Below are positions 1 to 7,914 of a stretch of 34,327 bases of DNA, piece after piece. The stretch is from RI-242 sp038246255 (GTDB taxonomy: Bacteria > Planctomycetota > UBA1135 > GCA-002686595), in assembly GCA_038246255.1 (NCBI GenBank), contig JBBRWC010000031.1, positions 1-34,327 of the forward strand, read 5' to 3'. Each line of letters opens with the position of its first letter. Position 1 is the first letter of the stretch. The notes under the pieces are model-generated. The model worked only from the letters and a program-made list of their open reading frames with translations, ran no database searches and was not told the origin of the DNA. Position numbers and translations under genes: made by a program.

Positions 1-100
1 CGCGGTCGCAGCCAAGGGGCGCGGTTGCGCCCGTTCTTACCGCACCCTACCGCGACCCCTAGAGCAGAATCGGCTTTTCGTGAGCGCCGATCCGGGGCTC

Positions 101-237
101 AGCGCCGTGCAGCGCCGTGCCGCCGTGCCGCCGTGCCGCCGTGCCGCCGTGCAGCCGTGCCGCCGTGCCGCCGTGCAGCCGTGCCGCCGTGCAGCCGTGC
201 AGCCGTGCCGCCGTGCAGCCGTGCAGCCGTGCCGCCG
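101..237. repeat. 8-bp tandem array downstream of imuB
   Basis: Two 10-bp copies of AGCGCCGTGC (101-120) are followed by 14 complete 8-bp units of the form (C/A)GCCGTGC from 121 to 232 and a partial unit. Only the first base of the unit varies, in the order C C C C A C C A C A A C A A. Because 8 is not a multiple of 3, all frames read through it as low-complexity Ala/Arg/Pro/Val peptides, so open frames here are not evidence of a gene. It lies 60 bp past the imuB stop. The flanking 1-100 shows no recognisable gene. Confidence 0.9.
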
Positions 238-293
238 CAATCGACCCGGCCGGACCTGCGGGGGCGGCTTGGGTGCTGTGGGTCAATCGCCGG

Positions 294-1814
294 TCACGCA
301 AGGGTGGCTTGGTGGAACCACTTGCGGCGCTCCACGTCGTAGTAGATCCACACGACGTCGCCGCTGGCGAGCTCGGCGAAGTGGTACTCCCGACGCACCT
401 GGGCGCGCCACCATCCTCCGCACAGGCGGTAGGGCCCGACGATGCGCACCACCTGCCCGCGATCCGTGCCGCACACCACCCATCCATCGGGTTCGTGGCG
501 CGGCCGCGGCGGCAACTCGATCGGCGGATCGTAGATGCGCCGCACAAGTGGCAGCCGATCCCCGCGTGGCCGATCCCCGTTCGACGAATCCCCGCGCCGC
601 GGCGCGGCCGCGGGCAAGCGCACGAGGCGCTCGTAGGTGAAGCTGCGCTCGGGCAGGTGCGCCGGGTTGGCGACGGCCCGCACCACCGCGTCCGGACCCA
701 GGGCGGCAAAGAGCGCGCCGAAGGCCTTGTTTTGCGCGCGCGGGTCGCGGGCGCGGGCGTTCACGAAGAGCGTGTCCTGGCACAGGCGCGCGGGCGCGGG
801 CTCCACCACCACCTCGATGCCAAGTGCGCCCGCGCAGAGCCGCGCGGGTTCGAGGCGCATCCCGAGGAGCCGCAGGAACCATTCAAGGTCCGCGGTCCCG
901 TCACCGGGCTCGACCCGCTCCCGATGGACACCCCCGTCGTCGAGGTCGAGCTCCACCACGAGCGCGTGTGCCACTTCGCCGCGCGCCGCCAACCGCGCGA
1001 GCAATGGCCCGGCGAGTTCGCGCACGTGGAAGATCAACTCCTCGAGCGTGCTTTGCGGTTGGTCGAGGTCGACCCGCGCCGCCAGGGGCACGGCCTCCTC
1101 TGCCGCGTGGAAGTGCTCCTCCTGGGACCCTGCCGCGAGGCGCTGCAAAAGGTGGACTTGCGGCCCAAAACGCTCGAGCACTCCTCCACCCGGCAGCCGC
1201 GCGAACGCACCCACCGTCGTCACCCCGAGCTTAGCCAGCTTCTCGCGCGCCACCGGTGGCAGGTTGAGGCGCGCGAGCGGCACCGATTCCGTGTGCGTGC
1301 GTTCGGCCGCCGCGTCGGCAAAGGACATCAGGCCCGGAGCAACACGCGCTTTGGCCGCCGCGTAGGTCGTGAACTTCGCAAAGCCCAGGGCCAAACGGCC
1401 TTCAAAGCCGGCCGCGGCGAGGTCCGCGAGGATCGCGTCACCCCACAGGGACGGGCGCGGGTAAAGCCGACCCAGGCCGTGTCCGTGCAGCCAAAACACG
1501 CCGTCTTCGTCTTCCTTGGGCTCGACCAGCGGCGAAAAGCGCTGCAAACGCGCAAGCAGATCCGCCGACGCCGCACGCACCCGCACGCTGTCGATCACAC
1601 CGGCGCACAGGTCTGCGCACAGCCCAAGCGCCGCGGCATAACGGGTGCCTGGCAGCACACCGGCGGCCCGCGCGAGCTCATTCGCATGGGTCACCTGCGC
1701 TTGCGGGCTGTCGCGCTCCACCACCGCCGCCGCCTTGCCCTTCCAATCGGGGTTGAGGACACCCAGCAATTGCAGCGCGAACGCGGGGAGCTCAAGGCAA
1801 GCCAGGCGGTCCAA
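294..1814 (-). CDS. imuB: ImuB, catalytically dead Y-family polymerase homologue of the SOS mutasome
   Basis: About 506 residues. In known ImuA-ImuB-DnaE2 mutasomes, ImuB is an inactive Y-family polymerase that connects the beta clamp, ImuA and DnaE2 during error-prone repair. The N-terminus reads DRLACLELPAFALQLL, the usual ImuB opening in which the catalytic aspartates of true Y-family enzymes are missing. The middle carries a helix-hairpin-helix-like stretch (LPPVAREKLAKLGVTTVGAFARLP) and the C-terminus ends in the Trp/Tyr-rich ImuB tail (YRLCGGWW, WIYYDVERRKWF). I place the start at a TTG (1814) preceded by GCGAGGTGCGTC, which gives the family-like N-terminus and a 23-bp overlap with imuA; a GTG at 1847 is the alternative. 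The frame stays open to 2015, but that extension covers imuA and looks non-native. It is third in a lexA-imuA-imuB unit, so probably LexA-controlled. Confidence 0.9.
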   Translation of the reverse strand: MDRLACLELPAFALQLLGVLNPDWKGKAAAVVERDSPQAQVTHANELARAAGVLPGTRYAAALGLCADLCAGVIDSVRVRAASADLLARLQRFSPLVEPKEDEDGVFWLHGHGLGRLYPRPSLWGDAILADLAAAGFEGRLALGFAKFTTYAAAKARVAPGLMSFADAAAERTHTESVPLARLNLPPVAREKLAKLGVTTVGAFARLPGGGVLERFGPQVHLLQRLAAGSQEEHFHAAEEAVPLAARVDLDQPQSTLEELIFHVRELAGPLLARLAARGEVAHALVVELDLDDGGVHRERVEPGDGTADLEWFLRLLGMRLEPARLCAGALGIEVVVEPAPARLCQDTLFVNARARDPRAQNKAFGALFAALGPDAVVRAVANPAHLPERSFTYERLVRLPAAAPRRGDSSNGDRPRGDRLPLVRRIYDPPIELPPRPRHEPDGWVVCGTDRGQVVRIVGPYRLCGGWWRAQVRREYHFAELASGDVVWIYYDVERRKWFHQATLA

Positions 1815-2418
1815 GACGCACCTCGCGATGCTGCCAGCCCCGGACACGCTGGCGGTCGCGGTCCACTTGGATGCAGAGGTCGAAAGCGCCCCCTGTTGCG
1901 CGCGCGAACTGCGCATCGGCGCGCAGGGACACGAAGGAGCCAAGCGAGGGCGCGCTGGGCGGTTTTTCGGTGAGGAAAACGATGGCCGTGCCGTGTGCGC
2001 GGGCGAGGCCGGCAAAACGCGACAGGGTGGAAAGGGGCGGTGTGAGCGCGCCGAGGTCGAGCACGATTAGCCCAAAACCGCCCGAGCGCGCGAGGATGTC
2101 CGCCCCGCGCGAGAGTTCGTCCGCATCCGCGACACGCACGATCGCGAGCGCGTCCAAATCGACACCCAGCGCGTCGAAATCCGCGGGAAAAAACCCGCGC
2201 CAACGGGGTCCGACCCAGGCACAGGGTTCGCCGCCGCGCTGGGCGTCGAGCATGAGCAGCGCCGCGGCCGAATACACCGCACCCCCGCGCCAGCCGGCCA
2301 CTTCGACGAGGCGCCCGCGCAGGTCTTCGAGCGTCCAGGTTGCGGGCCCGCGCTGCGCCGCGGAGCCTTCGAGGACGGCCGCTTTCACCGCGCCCACGTT
2401 CAATTCCGCGCTCCCCAT
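1792..2418 (-). CDS. imuA: ImuA, RecA/SulA-like accessory protein of the SOS mutasome
   Basis: About 208 residues. The order lexA-imuA-imuB and the RecA-like core (hydrophobic strands such as FGLIVLDLG and HGTAIVFLTE) identify it as ImuA, the RecA-related partner that works with ImuB in translesion synthesis. The N-terminal region where RecA has its P-loop (VEVAGWRGGAVYSAAALLM) lacks a canonical GxxGxGKT motif, as is common in ImuA/SulA-type proteins. The C-terminus (DLCIQVDRDRQRVRGWQHREVRL) fits the basic ImuA tail. The ATG at 2418 follows the lexA stop by 4 bases and has GAGGGGTGA upstream, overlapping the lexA stop, so translation is probably coupled. Family assignment rests on context as much as sequence. 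Confidence 0.8.
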   Translation of the reverse strand: MGSAELNVGAVKAAVLEGSAAQRGPATWTLEDLRGRLVEVAGWRGGAVYSAAALLMLDAQRGGEPCAWVGPRWRGFFPADFDALGVDLDALAIVRVADADELSRGADILARSGGFGLIVLDLGALTPPLSTLSRFAGLARAHGTAIVFLTEKPPSAPSLGSFVSLRADAQFARATGGAFDLCIQVDRDRQRVRGWQHREVRLGPPGLP

Positions 2419-2422
2419 CGTT

Positions 2423-3142
2423 TCACCCCTCAAGGTGCCTGCGCACCTCGACCACCTTGCCCAGGATTTCGAGCGACGCACCCGCGGCCACGACGATCGG
2501 CGCAAACGCGGGGTTCGCGGGGCGCAGCTCCACGCGCCGCCCCTTCACGAACAAACGTTTCACCGTCGCTTCGCCGTCGAGCCGCGCGACGACGATGTCG
2601 CCGCTGCGCGCCCGCGCACGGGTGTCGACCACCACCAGGTCCCCGTCGAGGATCGCCGCATCGCGCATGCTTTCCCCCACGACCCGCAGCGCGAAGAGCC
2701 CCTCCCCGCGGAGCGAACTGCCATCCCCGCGGAGCGCATAACCGCGGCCAAGGTCGACGCCCACTTCGCCTTCCCGTTCCTCCACCGCCTCGCTCCAAGA
2801 ACCCGCCGGGACACGCCCGAGCACCGGCACGAACACGAGCCGCCGCGCGCCCGCCGCGAGCCGCGGTGCCTGCTCACGTGCCTGTTCACGTGCCTGTTCG
2901 CCGCCGGGCAGCCGCCATCCCCGCGCCCCGCTTTCCTTCACGAGCCGCCCCTCGGCCGCCAGCTTTTCGAGCTGGGCCCGCACGCTCTCGAGCGCCCGCA
3001 GCCCCACCGCGTCGCGCAGCTCCCGCAGGGACGGCGCGCGCCCGCGCTCGATCCCAGCGCGCACGGCCGCGAAGATGCGCTCCCGCGTGCTGCCGGCTTC
3101 CCCCGCCGTGGTCTCCGCCTTCGCCCCCCCTTTGGCCGCCAT
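2423..3142 (-). CDS. lexA: LexA repressor
   Basis: 239 residues: an N-terminal winged helix-turn-helix (about 18-80) and a C-terminal S24 autoprotease domain (about 103-235). The self-cleavage site is Ala113-Gly114 in GRVPAGSW, the nucleophile is Ser158 in GESM, and the general base is Lys195 in EATVKRLF, so the protease is intact. The DNA-binding segment (SLRELRDAVGLRALESVRAQLEKL) diverges from the classic PSxREI...SxxAVxxHL pattern, which would suit a lineage-specific operator. The linker holds three 12-bp repeats (2866-2901) encoding EQAREQAREQA. LexA represses SOS genes until RecA filaments trigger its cleavage. It heads the imuA-imuB operon, and a perfect inverted repeat 13 bp upstream suggests autoregulation. 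Confidence 0.93.
   Translation of the reverse strand: MAAKGGAKAETTAGEAGSTRERIFAAVRAGIERGRAPSLRELRDAVGLRALESVRAQLEKLAAEGRLVKESGARGWRLPGGEQAREQAREQAPRLAAGARRLVFVPVLGRVPAGSWSEAVEEREGEVGVDLGRGYALRGDGSSLRGEGLFALRVVGESMRDAAILDGDLVVVDTRARARSGDIVVARLDGEATVKRLFVKGRRVELRPANPAFAPIVVAAGASLEILGKVVEVRRHLEG
2866..2901. repeat. 12-bp x3 in-frame repeat in lexA linker
   Basis: Three 12-bp units GTGCCTGYTCAC (2866-2877, 2878-2889, and a degenerate third to 2901). On the coding (minus) strand they give the repeating tetrapeptide AREQ in the hinge between the LexA DNA-binding and protease domains. Confidence 0.85.
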
Positions 3143-3154
3143 GGGACCAGCCTA

Positions 3155-3170
3155 GCAGACAAACGTCTGC
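3155..3170. promoter_or_regulatory. Candidate LexA operator upstream of lexA
   Basis: A perfect 6-bp inverted repeat with a 4-bp spacer, GCAGAC-AAAC-GTCTGC, ends 13 bp upstream of the lexA ATG, in the 52-bp gap between lexA and the next gene on the same strand. Position and dyad symmetry are those expected of an autoregulatory LexA box. The sequence does not match the E. coli (CTGT-N8-ACAG) or Bacillus (GAAC-N4-GTTC) boxes. The LexA assignment is inference from location. Confidence 0.65.
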
Positions 3171-3194
3171 CTGCAAGCCCCCGCCACCCGAGGA

Positions 3195-6100
3195 TCAGCG
3201 CAGCGGAACAACGGCCCGGGTTTCGGCCCCGGGCTCCAGCACTACGCTCGTCTCGGCGCCCAGATTGCCCCACTCGGCCAGCACGCGGTAACGCCCGTGG
3301 GGCAGGCCGACGAGACGCACCACACCGTCCCCGTCCGCGACGAGCGGCCTGCGCGGCACCGCCCCCAGCTCCATCCATGCCCAAACCGCCGTGCGTCCGC
3401 CCCACACCGCATCCAAGCTCTCGAGCGCGACCGCGGCACCCGCTGCCGGGCCCGTCGGGGAGCGAACGTCGAGGACGAGCCCGCCGCGGCGGCGCGCCTC
3501 GGCGTCGATGCGCCGGACACCCGGTCCGAGGTCGAGGGTCCGCGGCTCGTACCAGGGCCCATCGGGTGCGGCGGTGAGGCGGTAGCGGCCCGGCTGAAGT
3601 CCGCGGAAACCGAACCCGCCGCTGGGGAGAGGCGCGACCGCGCCGACAAGGAGCGCGCCGCTTTCGTCCTGCAGGTAGAACGCGCGGCCATCTAGCGCCA
3701 GATCGCCGTCCCGCACGGCGAGCTCCACGTGCCGCGCGGGATCGAGGCGCAGCTCGATGACCCCGGCCCGCGCCGCAGCCGCGGCGATCTCGACCACACC
3801 CGTGACACGCGGCTGTGCACCGCCAAGCAGCACGTCACGCAGCACGTCACGCAGCACAGCACGCAGCACGTCCCCGGGCGACATGCGCACCCGCGCGCGC
3901 CCGGATCCATCGACTGTCAGCGACGCCGCACCCGCGCCGTTCAACGCGCTCCCGTGCAGCCACAGGTCGAGGCCGCCGAGGGGCTCGCCGTCCAGGTCGA
4001 GCAGCATGACATCGAGCACGAGCGGCGCAGGCTCGAGTTCAACGCTGCGCACACCGTCCAGCGGCACGCGCTTGCGCACGATCAGTCCGCCGGTCGCATC
4101 CTGCACGTGGATTTCGACCTCGTCCGCCGGCATGCGCTCCACCGCGAAGACCACACCCGCAGGCGCGCGCGCGAACTGCGTCACGACATGGCCGCCGGGA
4201 TCGGTGTAGACCAAACGCCAATCGAGGGGTTCGCCCGACGGCGGCAGCGACTCCGTGTGGAGCAGATGCAGTTCGAGCGTGCGACCGGGTGCAACGGCGA
4301 GCACCGCTTCGGGATGCTCCAGGGGGTCGAAATCGATGGTTTGCACGCGCACGTCGCCGAGCCGTGTGAGGCTTGCGATCTGCAGCGTTCCCGCAAGCGC
4401 GTCGAGCCGCGCGCGGCCCGCGTGGTCAAAGGCGATCCCAACGGTGTCCCCGATGTCGCGCAACAACCGATAACCGTCCAGCACGGGCTTGGCTCCGCCA
4501 TCGGGTTGCGCATCAAGCCGCACGCGGAGTTCCGCCGCGGGTTCGAGCAGCAACTCGATCCCGCTCGGTGGGTCGAACACCGCGCCAGCGCCGAGTGGTT
4601 GCGCGAGCGTTGCGTGGCCGTTTGCCGCCGCGATCAGCCGTTGAGCCTGCGCTGGCACGGGAAAGAGCTCAAAATGGCCGTCCGGGTCCGCCGGTGCGGA
4701 CACCGCGAGCCAGCCCAACGCCACGTCGCCGCGCGCCAAAACTTCGACACCCACCACGGCGCCTGGTACGGGTCGGCGGTCCGTGCGCGCAAGGACCCGT
4801 CCCGTGATGCGCCGCGCCGGGCGCAGCTCGACATCGACCACGCGTGTCTCACCGGCCGCCACGTCGGCGTCGACGCGCGCACTTGCACCGTCGGGCGCGA
4901 CGACCCACGCCGACCACGGGCCGGGGTGCAGCCCATCGATCCGCGCGAATCCGTCCGCACCGGTCGTGGGCCAACGGGATTCCTGCGCGGCATTCGAATC
5001 CCGCGTCCAGAGCCAAAGCTCAAACTCTGGAATAGAGACGCCCGCCAAGCGCGCGCGCAGGCGGAGCGCGCCACCCCAGGTGAGCCGAACGGTTCGCATG
5101 GGACCGCCTGAATGCGCAGCAAGAGGCTCCAACGTCTGGTTGAAGTCGGCGTAGCCGTCGGCACGCACCACGAGTTCGACGGGAAGGCCTTCGGGCAATA
5201 CAAGGCGTGCTTCGCCGAACGGGTCGGTGGTGTTGCGCGCGCCCTGTTCGCCCAGCGCGTCGCTCCATCCGGCAAAGATGTCCGCGGCGCCGAGTGGCGC
5301 GCCGTCCGCGCCCAGCACGACAAACGCTGCCTCCACACCCGGTTGCGCGTCGAAATGGAGCGAACGCCGATCCCCGGGCAACGGCGCACCGAGGGACTGT
5401 TGCTGGGCCGCCAGGCGCCCCAGCGCGAGATAAGCAAGGTGTTCCGGTTGTTCGTTTCCTGCGACGAGCGGCACGCGCAGGGGTCCGAAGTGGCCATCCG
5501 CGCCCACGGCCGCGGCGGCCAACGCCACACCGGACATTCCATCGAGCGCGCGCACGAGCACGTGGCTGCCCCTCGAGCGCGCTCCTGAACGCGTGTCGCC
5601 CGCGCCGTCGAGCGCGTAAACCGCGCCGTCGAGCGTGTAGCTGGGACCGAGGACGAGTTCCAAATCCGCCGGAACTTCGCCCGCAAACGGAACAGCGCGT
5701 TCGTCCCCGCGGTGTGCCGCGATCCAGCGACGCGGCGCGCCGCCCGCGAGTACCACCGCTGCGGCGGCGTCCAGTTCGAGTTCGCGCACGAGCGCGGGCT
5801 CCAGGTCCGAGGGCGCGGGCGCTCCGCTGGACGGCGGATCGATCCACGCCACCCGCAACATGGCACCCGTCGCGGGCGCACGATCCACCGTGCGAACCCG
5901 CACCGTTGCTGTGGGTGCGTCGGCGCACACGAGCAGCGCACCGCGCGACAGCACATCGGCGAGCGCAACGAGTGTCGCCGCCTTGCCGTGCGCGGTCGCA
6001 AAGAGCCAATCTCCGCCGCTCGCGCCCGCGGGCAGCTCCACCGCGCCGTCGACGTCGCTCGTGTGGACTTGCGCGAGCGCCGCTTCCACCGCCGCCGCCG

Positions 6101-6512
6101 CGAGCCACCGCTCGCGATCGGCGATCGGTCCGGCGTGGTGGGGCTCGATCCGGTGGAGCGAGAGCTGCGCACCCGCCAGAGGTCGCAGCGCCCCATCGAC
6201 GACCACGACGCGTGCGGGAGCGGGGGCGGCCGCCGCGCGCGAAAAGGCGCCCGTCGCGGGCGGCAGCGCTTCGACGGACGGGCTGGCAGAGGAATCCGCG
6301 CCGCGCGGCGGAGCCACGCGCGCTTCGGCTTGCCAGGGCGCGGAAGTCGGGGAGCCGGATGCAGCTTCCGCGGCGCCGGGCGGGGGCTCAACGGCGCGGC
6401 CGCGCAGCAACGCGCCTAACGCGAGAACGGCGAAAACAAGGCCCAGACCAAAACCGAGCGCCACGAGAACCCGTTTGAACCGGGGCGGAACCGCGCTCGT
6501 AATGTTTGCCAT
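3195..6512 (-). CDS. Giant membrane-anchored protein with carboxypeptidase-regulatory-like modules
   Basis: About 1105 residues, function unknown. The start at ATG 6512 (MANITS) is followed by a basic stretch and one transmembrane helix (about 14-38, RVLVALGFGLGLVFAVLALG), which predicts a cytoplasmic N-terminus and an extracytoplasmic body. A Pro/Ala/Ser-rich linker leads into a series of beta-sandwich segments of the carboxypeptidase regulatory / Cna-B type. Typical cues are RRITGRVLARTDRRPVPGA in the middle, LDLDGEPLGGLDLWLHG later, and repeated DxDGHFxLFPVP or GLxPGRYRLTA turns up to the C-terminal GLPHGRYRVLAEWG. No catalytic domain was recognised. A 12-bp repeat (3826-3872) encodes VLRD repeats. 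The frame is open to 6773, but the extra residues are Arg-rich and look untranslated. Such proteins are common in Planctomycetota and are usually annotated only by this fold. Confidence 0.8.
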   Translation of the reverse strand: MANITSAVPPRFKRVLVALGFGLGLVFAVLALGALLRGRAVEPPPGAAEAASGSPTSAPWQAEARVAPPRGADSSASPSVEALPPATGAFSRAAAAPAPARVVVVDGALRPLAGAQLSLHRIEPHHAGPIADRERWLAAAAVEAALAQVHTSDVDGAVELPAGASGGDWLFATAHGKAATLVALADVLSRGALLVCADAPTATVRVRTVDRAPATGAMLRVAWIDPPSSGAPAPSDLEPALVRELELDAAAAVVLAGGAPRRWIAAHRGDERAVPFAGEVPADLELVLGPSYTLDGAVYALDGAGDTRSGARSRGSHVLVRALDGMSGVALAAAAVGADGHFGPLRVPLVAGNEQPEHLAYLALGRLAAQQQSLGAPLPGDRRSLHFDAQPGVEAAFVVLGADGAPLGAADIFAGWSDALGEQGARNTTDPFGEARLVLPEGLPVELVVRADGYADFNQTLEPLAAHSGGPMRTVRLTWGGALRLRARLAGVSIPEFELWLWTRDSNAAQESRWPTTGADGFARIDGLHPGPWSAWVVAPDGASARVDADVAAGETRVVDVELRPARRITGRVLARTDRRPVPGAVVGVEVLARGDVALGWLAVSAPADPDGHFELFPVPAQAQRLIAAANGHATLAQPLGAGAVFDPPSGIELLLEPAAELRVRLDAQPDGGAKPVLDGYRLLRDIGDTVGIAFDHAGRARLDALAGTLQIASLTRLGDVRVQTIDFDPLEHPEAVLAVAPGRTLELHLLHTESLPPSGEPLDWRLVYTDPGGHVVTQFARAPAGVVFAVERMPADEVEIHVQDATGGLIVRKRVPLDGVRSVELEPAPLVLDVMLLDLDGEPLGGLDLWLHGSALNGAGAASLTVDGSGRARVRMSPGDVLRAVLRDVLRDVLLGGAQPRVTGVVEIAAAAARAGVIELRLDPARHVELAVRDGDLALDGRAFYLQDESGALLVGAVAPLPSGGFGFRGLQPGRYRLTAAPDGPWYEPRTLDLGPGVRRIDAEARRRGGLVLDVRSPTGPAAGAAVALESLDAVWGGRTAVWAWMELGAVPRRPLVADGDGVVRLVGLPHGRYRVLAEWGNLGAETSVVLEPGAETRAVVPLR
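3826..3872. repeat. 12-bp x4 in-frame repeat inside the giant protein
   Basis: Four successive copies of a 12-bp unit GCACGTCACGCA (the third changed to GCACAGCACGCA, the last partial). On the coding minus strand they give a Val-Leu-Arg-Asp/Ala repeat. Confidence 0.85.
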
Positions 6513-6699
6513 GGTCGGGCGTCGACGGCCTGCGCCGCACGCGACCGTACTTTGCGGCGCGCCGCGGGACAAGTTGGTCGCCCGCGCAGTGCCAACGCCG
6601 ATCGGACGCACGTTGGGAATCCCGCGGGGTCCCCGCGCTCGCCGTGCCCGCCAAGTGGTCCGGCGCGCGACAATCAAAGCGGGCCGCGCCCCTTCCGCC
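6513..6699. other. Divergent intergenic region
   Basis: 187 bp separate the start of the giant minus-strand protein from the hutD-like plus-strand start, so promoters for both should lie here. I see no convincing -35/-10 pair, operator dyad or strong Shine-Dalgarno sequence. Confidence 0.5.
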
Positions 6700-7350
6700 A
6701 TGGCTCCGACCGTTCGCCACCTCACGCCCCTCGACCACCACCTCACGCGGTGGAAAAACGGCCGCGGCACCACGCGTCAGATCGCGACGTGGCCGCTCGG
6801 CGCGACGCTGGACGACGGCGACCTGTGTTGGCGCGTGGCCCTCGCGGGAGTCGCCGAGCGCGGCCCGTTCTCGCAGTTCCCGGGTTACGAGCGGCTCCTT
6901 GTCATCACCCGCGGCGCGGGCCTGCTGCTCGAACACGACGGCGATGCGCCGCGCGCGGCCCTCGCAGCCCGCGTGCCCTACCGCTTCAACGGGGACTGGA
7001 GCACCATCGCCGAGCCCGTGGGCGGCCCGGTCGAGGATTTGAACGTGCTCTTTGACGGCGAGCGCGTCCAGGCGAGCGTGGAAGTGCTCCAACTCGGCGC
7101 ACGGCGTTGGCGCGGCGAAGTTTGCCCCGCCGGGACGAGCGCGAACTCCGACGAGGCCGCCCACGTGCTCCTGCACGTGTGCGACGGAAACCTGCGCGCG
7201 CGTTTCACCGGCGAAGAGGAGGCGTTCGAGCTACACGCAGGCGAAACCCTCCTGGCGAGCGAGCTAGTAGGCGCGGAGGAGTTGGACCTCGCCGGCCGCG
7301 CCGACGACACCCTCGCCTTGCTCATCACGCTGCTCCCTGCTGCCCGTTAG
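6700..7350 (+). CDS. HutD/Ves family cupin protein
   Basis: 216 residues from ATG 6700. The N-terminus carries the HutD/Ves signature: LDHHLTRWKNGRGTTRQIATWP, then the WRVALAGVAERGPFSQFPGYERLL segment of the double-stranded beta-helix fold, and a second cupin motif (FELHAGETLLASEL) near the C-terminus. HutD in Pseudomonas is linked to control of histidine utilisation, and E. coli Ves is stress/cold-associated; neither has a settled biochemical activity. No hutU/H/I/G gene is nearby, so a histidine role cannot be claimed from context. It reads divergently from the giant protein gene and is 26 bp upstream of the next plus-strand gene, so the two may be cotranscribed. Confidence 0.85.
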   Translation: MAPTVRHLTPLDHHLTRWKNGRGTTRQIATWPLGATLDDGDLCWRVALAGVAERGPFSQFPGYERLLVITRGAGLLLEHDGDAPRAALAARVPYRFNGDWSTIAEPVGGPVEDLNVLFDGERVQASVEVLQLGARRWRGEVCPAGTSANSDEAAHVLLHVCDGNLRARFTGEEEAFELHAGETLLASELVGAEELDLAGRADDTLALLITLLPAAR

Positions 7351-7376
7351 CGAAGCAGCCCCCGATCCCACCCACC

Positions 7377-7895
7377 GTGAACACCACACCGATTCGCAGC
7401 CTGCGCCCGGCCTTCGCTCTCGCGTTTGCCCTCGCGTTTGGGGGCCCCGGCTGTTCCAGCATCCGCGACAATCAGGCACCGCCCACTCCCACACCCGCAC
7501 CCCCCACCGAAGCGGAACGTGTGGGCGACGCCGTAATTGCATTGCTCAGGAGTCAGGTCGCAGCGTGGAACCGCGGCGATCTCGACGCTTTCCTCGAGAT
7601 CGGCTACTGGACGGACGACGGCCTGACGTTCGTTTCGGGCGGGGCAATGACGCGCGGCTTCGAAACCGTCGCCGCGCGCTACCGGCGCCGCTACCTGGAA
7701 GAGGGTGCGACCATGGGGCAACTCACCTTCAACGAACTCGAGGTGGACACGCTCGCGCCGGGCCTCGCGCGCGCCATCGGACGCTGGGATTTGGTGCGCG
7801 ACGGCGACGAGCCCGAGGGCGGCCGGTTCACGCTGTTGCTGCGCGAACTCGACAGCGGCTGGCGTATCGTCTACGACCACACGAGCGCGGATTGA
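7377..7895 (+). CDS. Exported NTF2-like (DUF4440/SnoaL-type) protein, possible lipoprotein
   Basis: 172 residues from a GTG at 7377, the only start that places the hydrophobic signal region (RPAFALAFALAFGGPGCSS) at the N-terminus. The Cys in GPGC could be a lipidation site, but the lipobox is weak. A Pro/Thr-rich linker leads into an NTF2-like cone: helix VIALLRSQVAAWNRGDLDAFLEIGYW, then TDDGLTFVSGG, helix ETVAARYRRRY, and terminal strands RFTLLLRELDSGWRIVYDHTS. This matches DUF4440/SnoaL-like proteins, which bind small ligands or act as accessory domains; no specific substrate can be inferred. The signal peptide holds a 12-bp duplication (7419-7440). The 3' end faces the stop of the convergent membrane gene 19 bp away. 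Confidence 0.75.
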   Translation: MNTTPIRSLRPAFALAFALAFGGPGCSSIRDNQAPPTPTPAPPTEAERVGDAVIALLRSQVAAWNRGDLDAFLEIGYWTDDGLTFVSGGAMTRGFETVAARYRRRYLEEGATMGQLTFNELEVDTLAPGLARAIGRWDLVRDGDEPEGGRFTLLLRELDSGWRIVYDHTSAD

Positions 7896-7914
7896 AGTCG
7901 TTCCTTCGGCACGG

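Noticed and set aside
101..237. CRISPR-like array
   Set aside because: The units are directly adjacent 8-mers with no spacers, so it is a simple tandem repeat.
117..1973. 618-codon plus-strand open frame
   Set aside because: It begins in the 8-bp repeat array and runs antisense to imuB; the product is His/Arg/Gln-rich and resembles no family.
3729..5111. 460-codon plus-strand open frame
   Set aside because: Antisense to the giant modular protein; His/Arg/Gln-rich with no motif.
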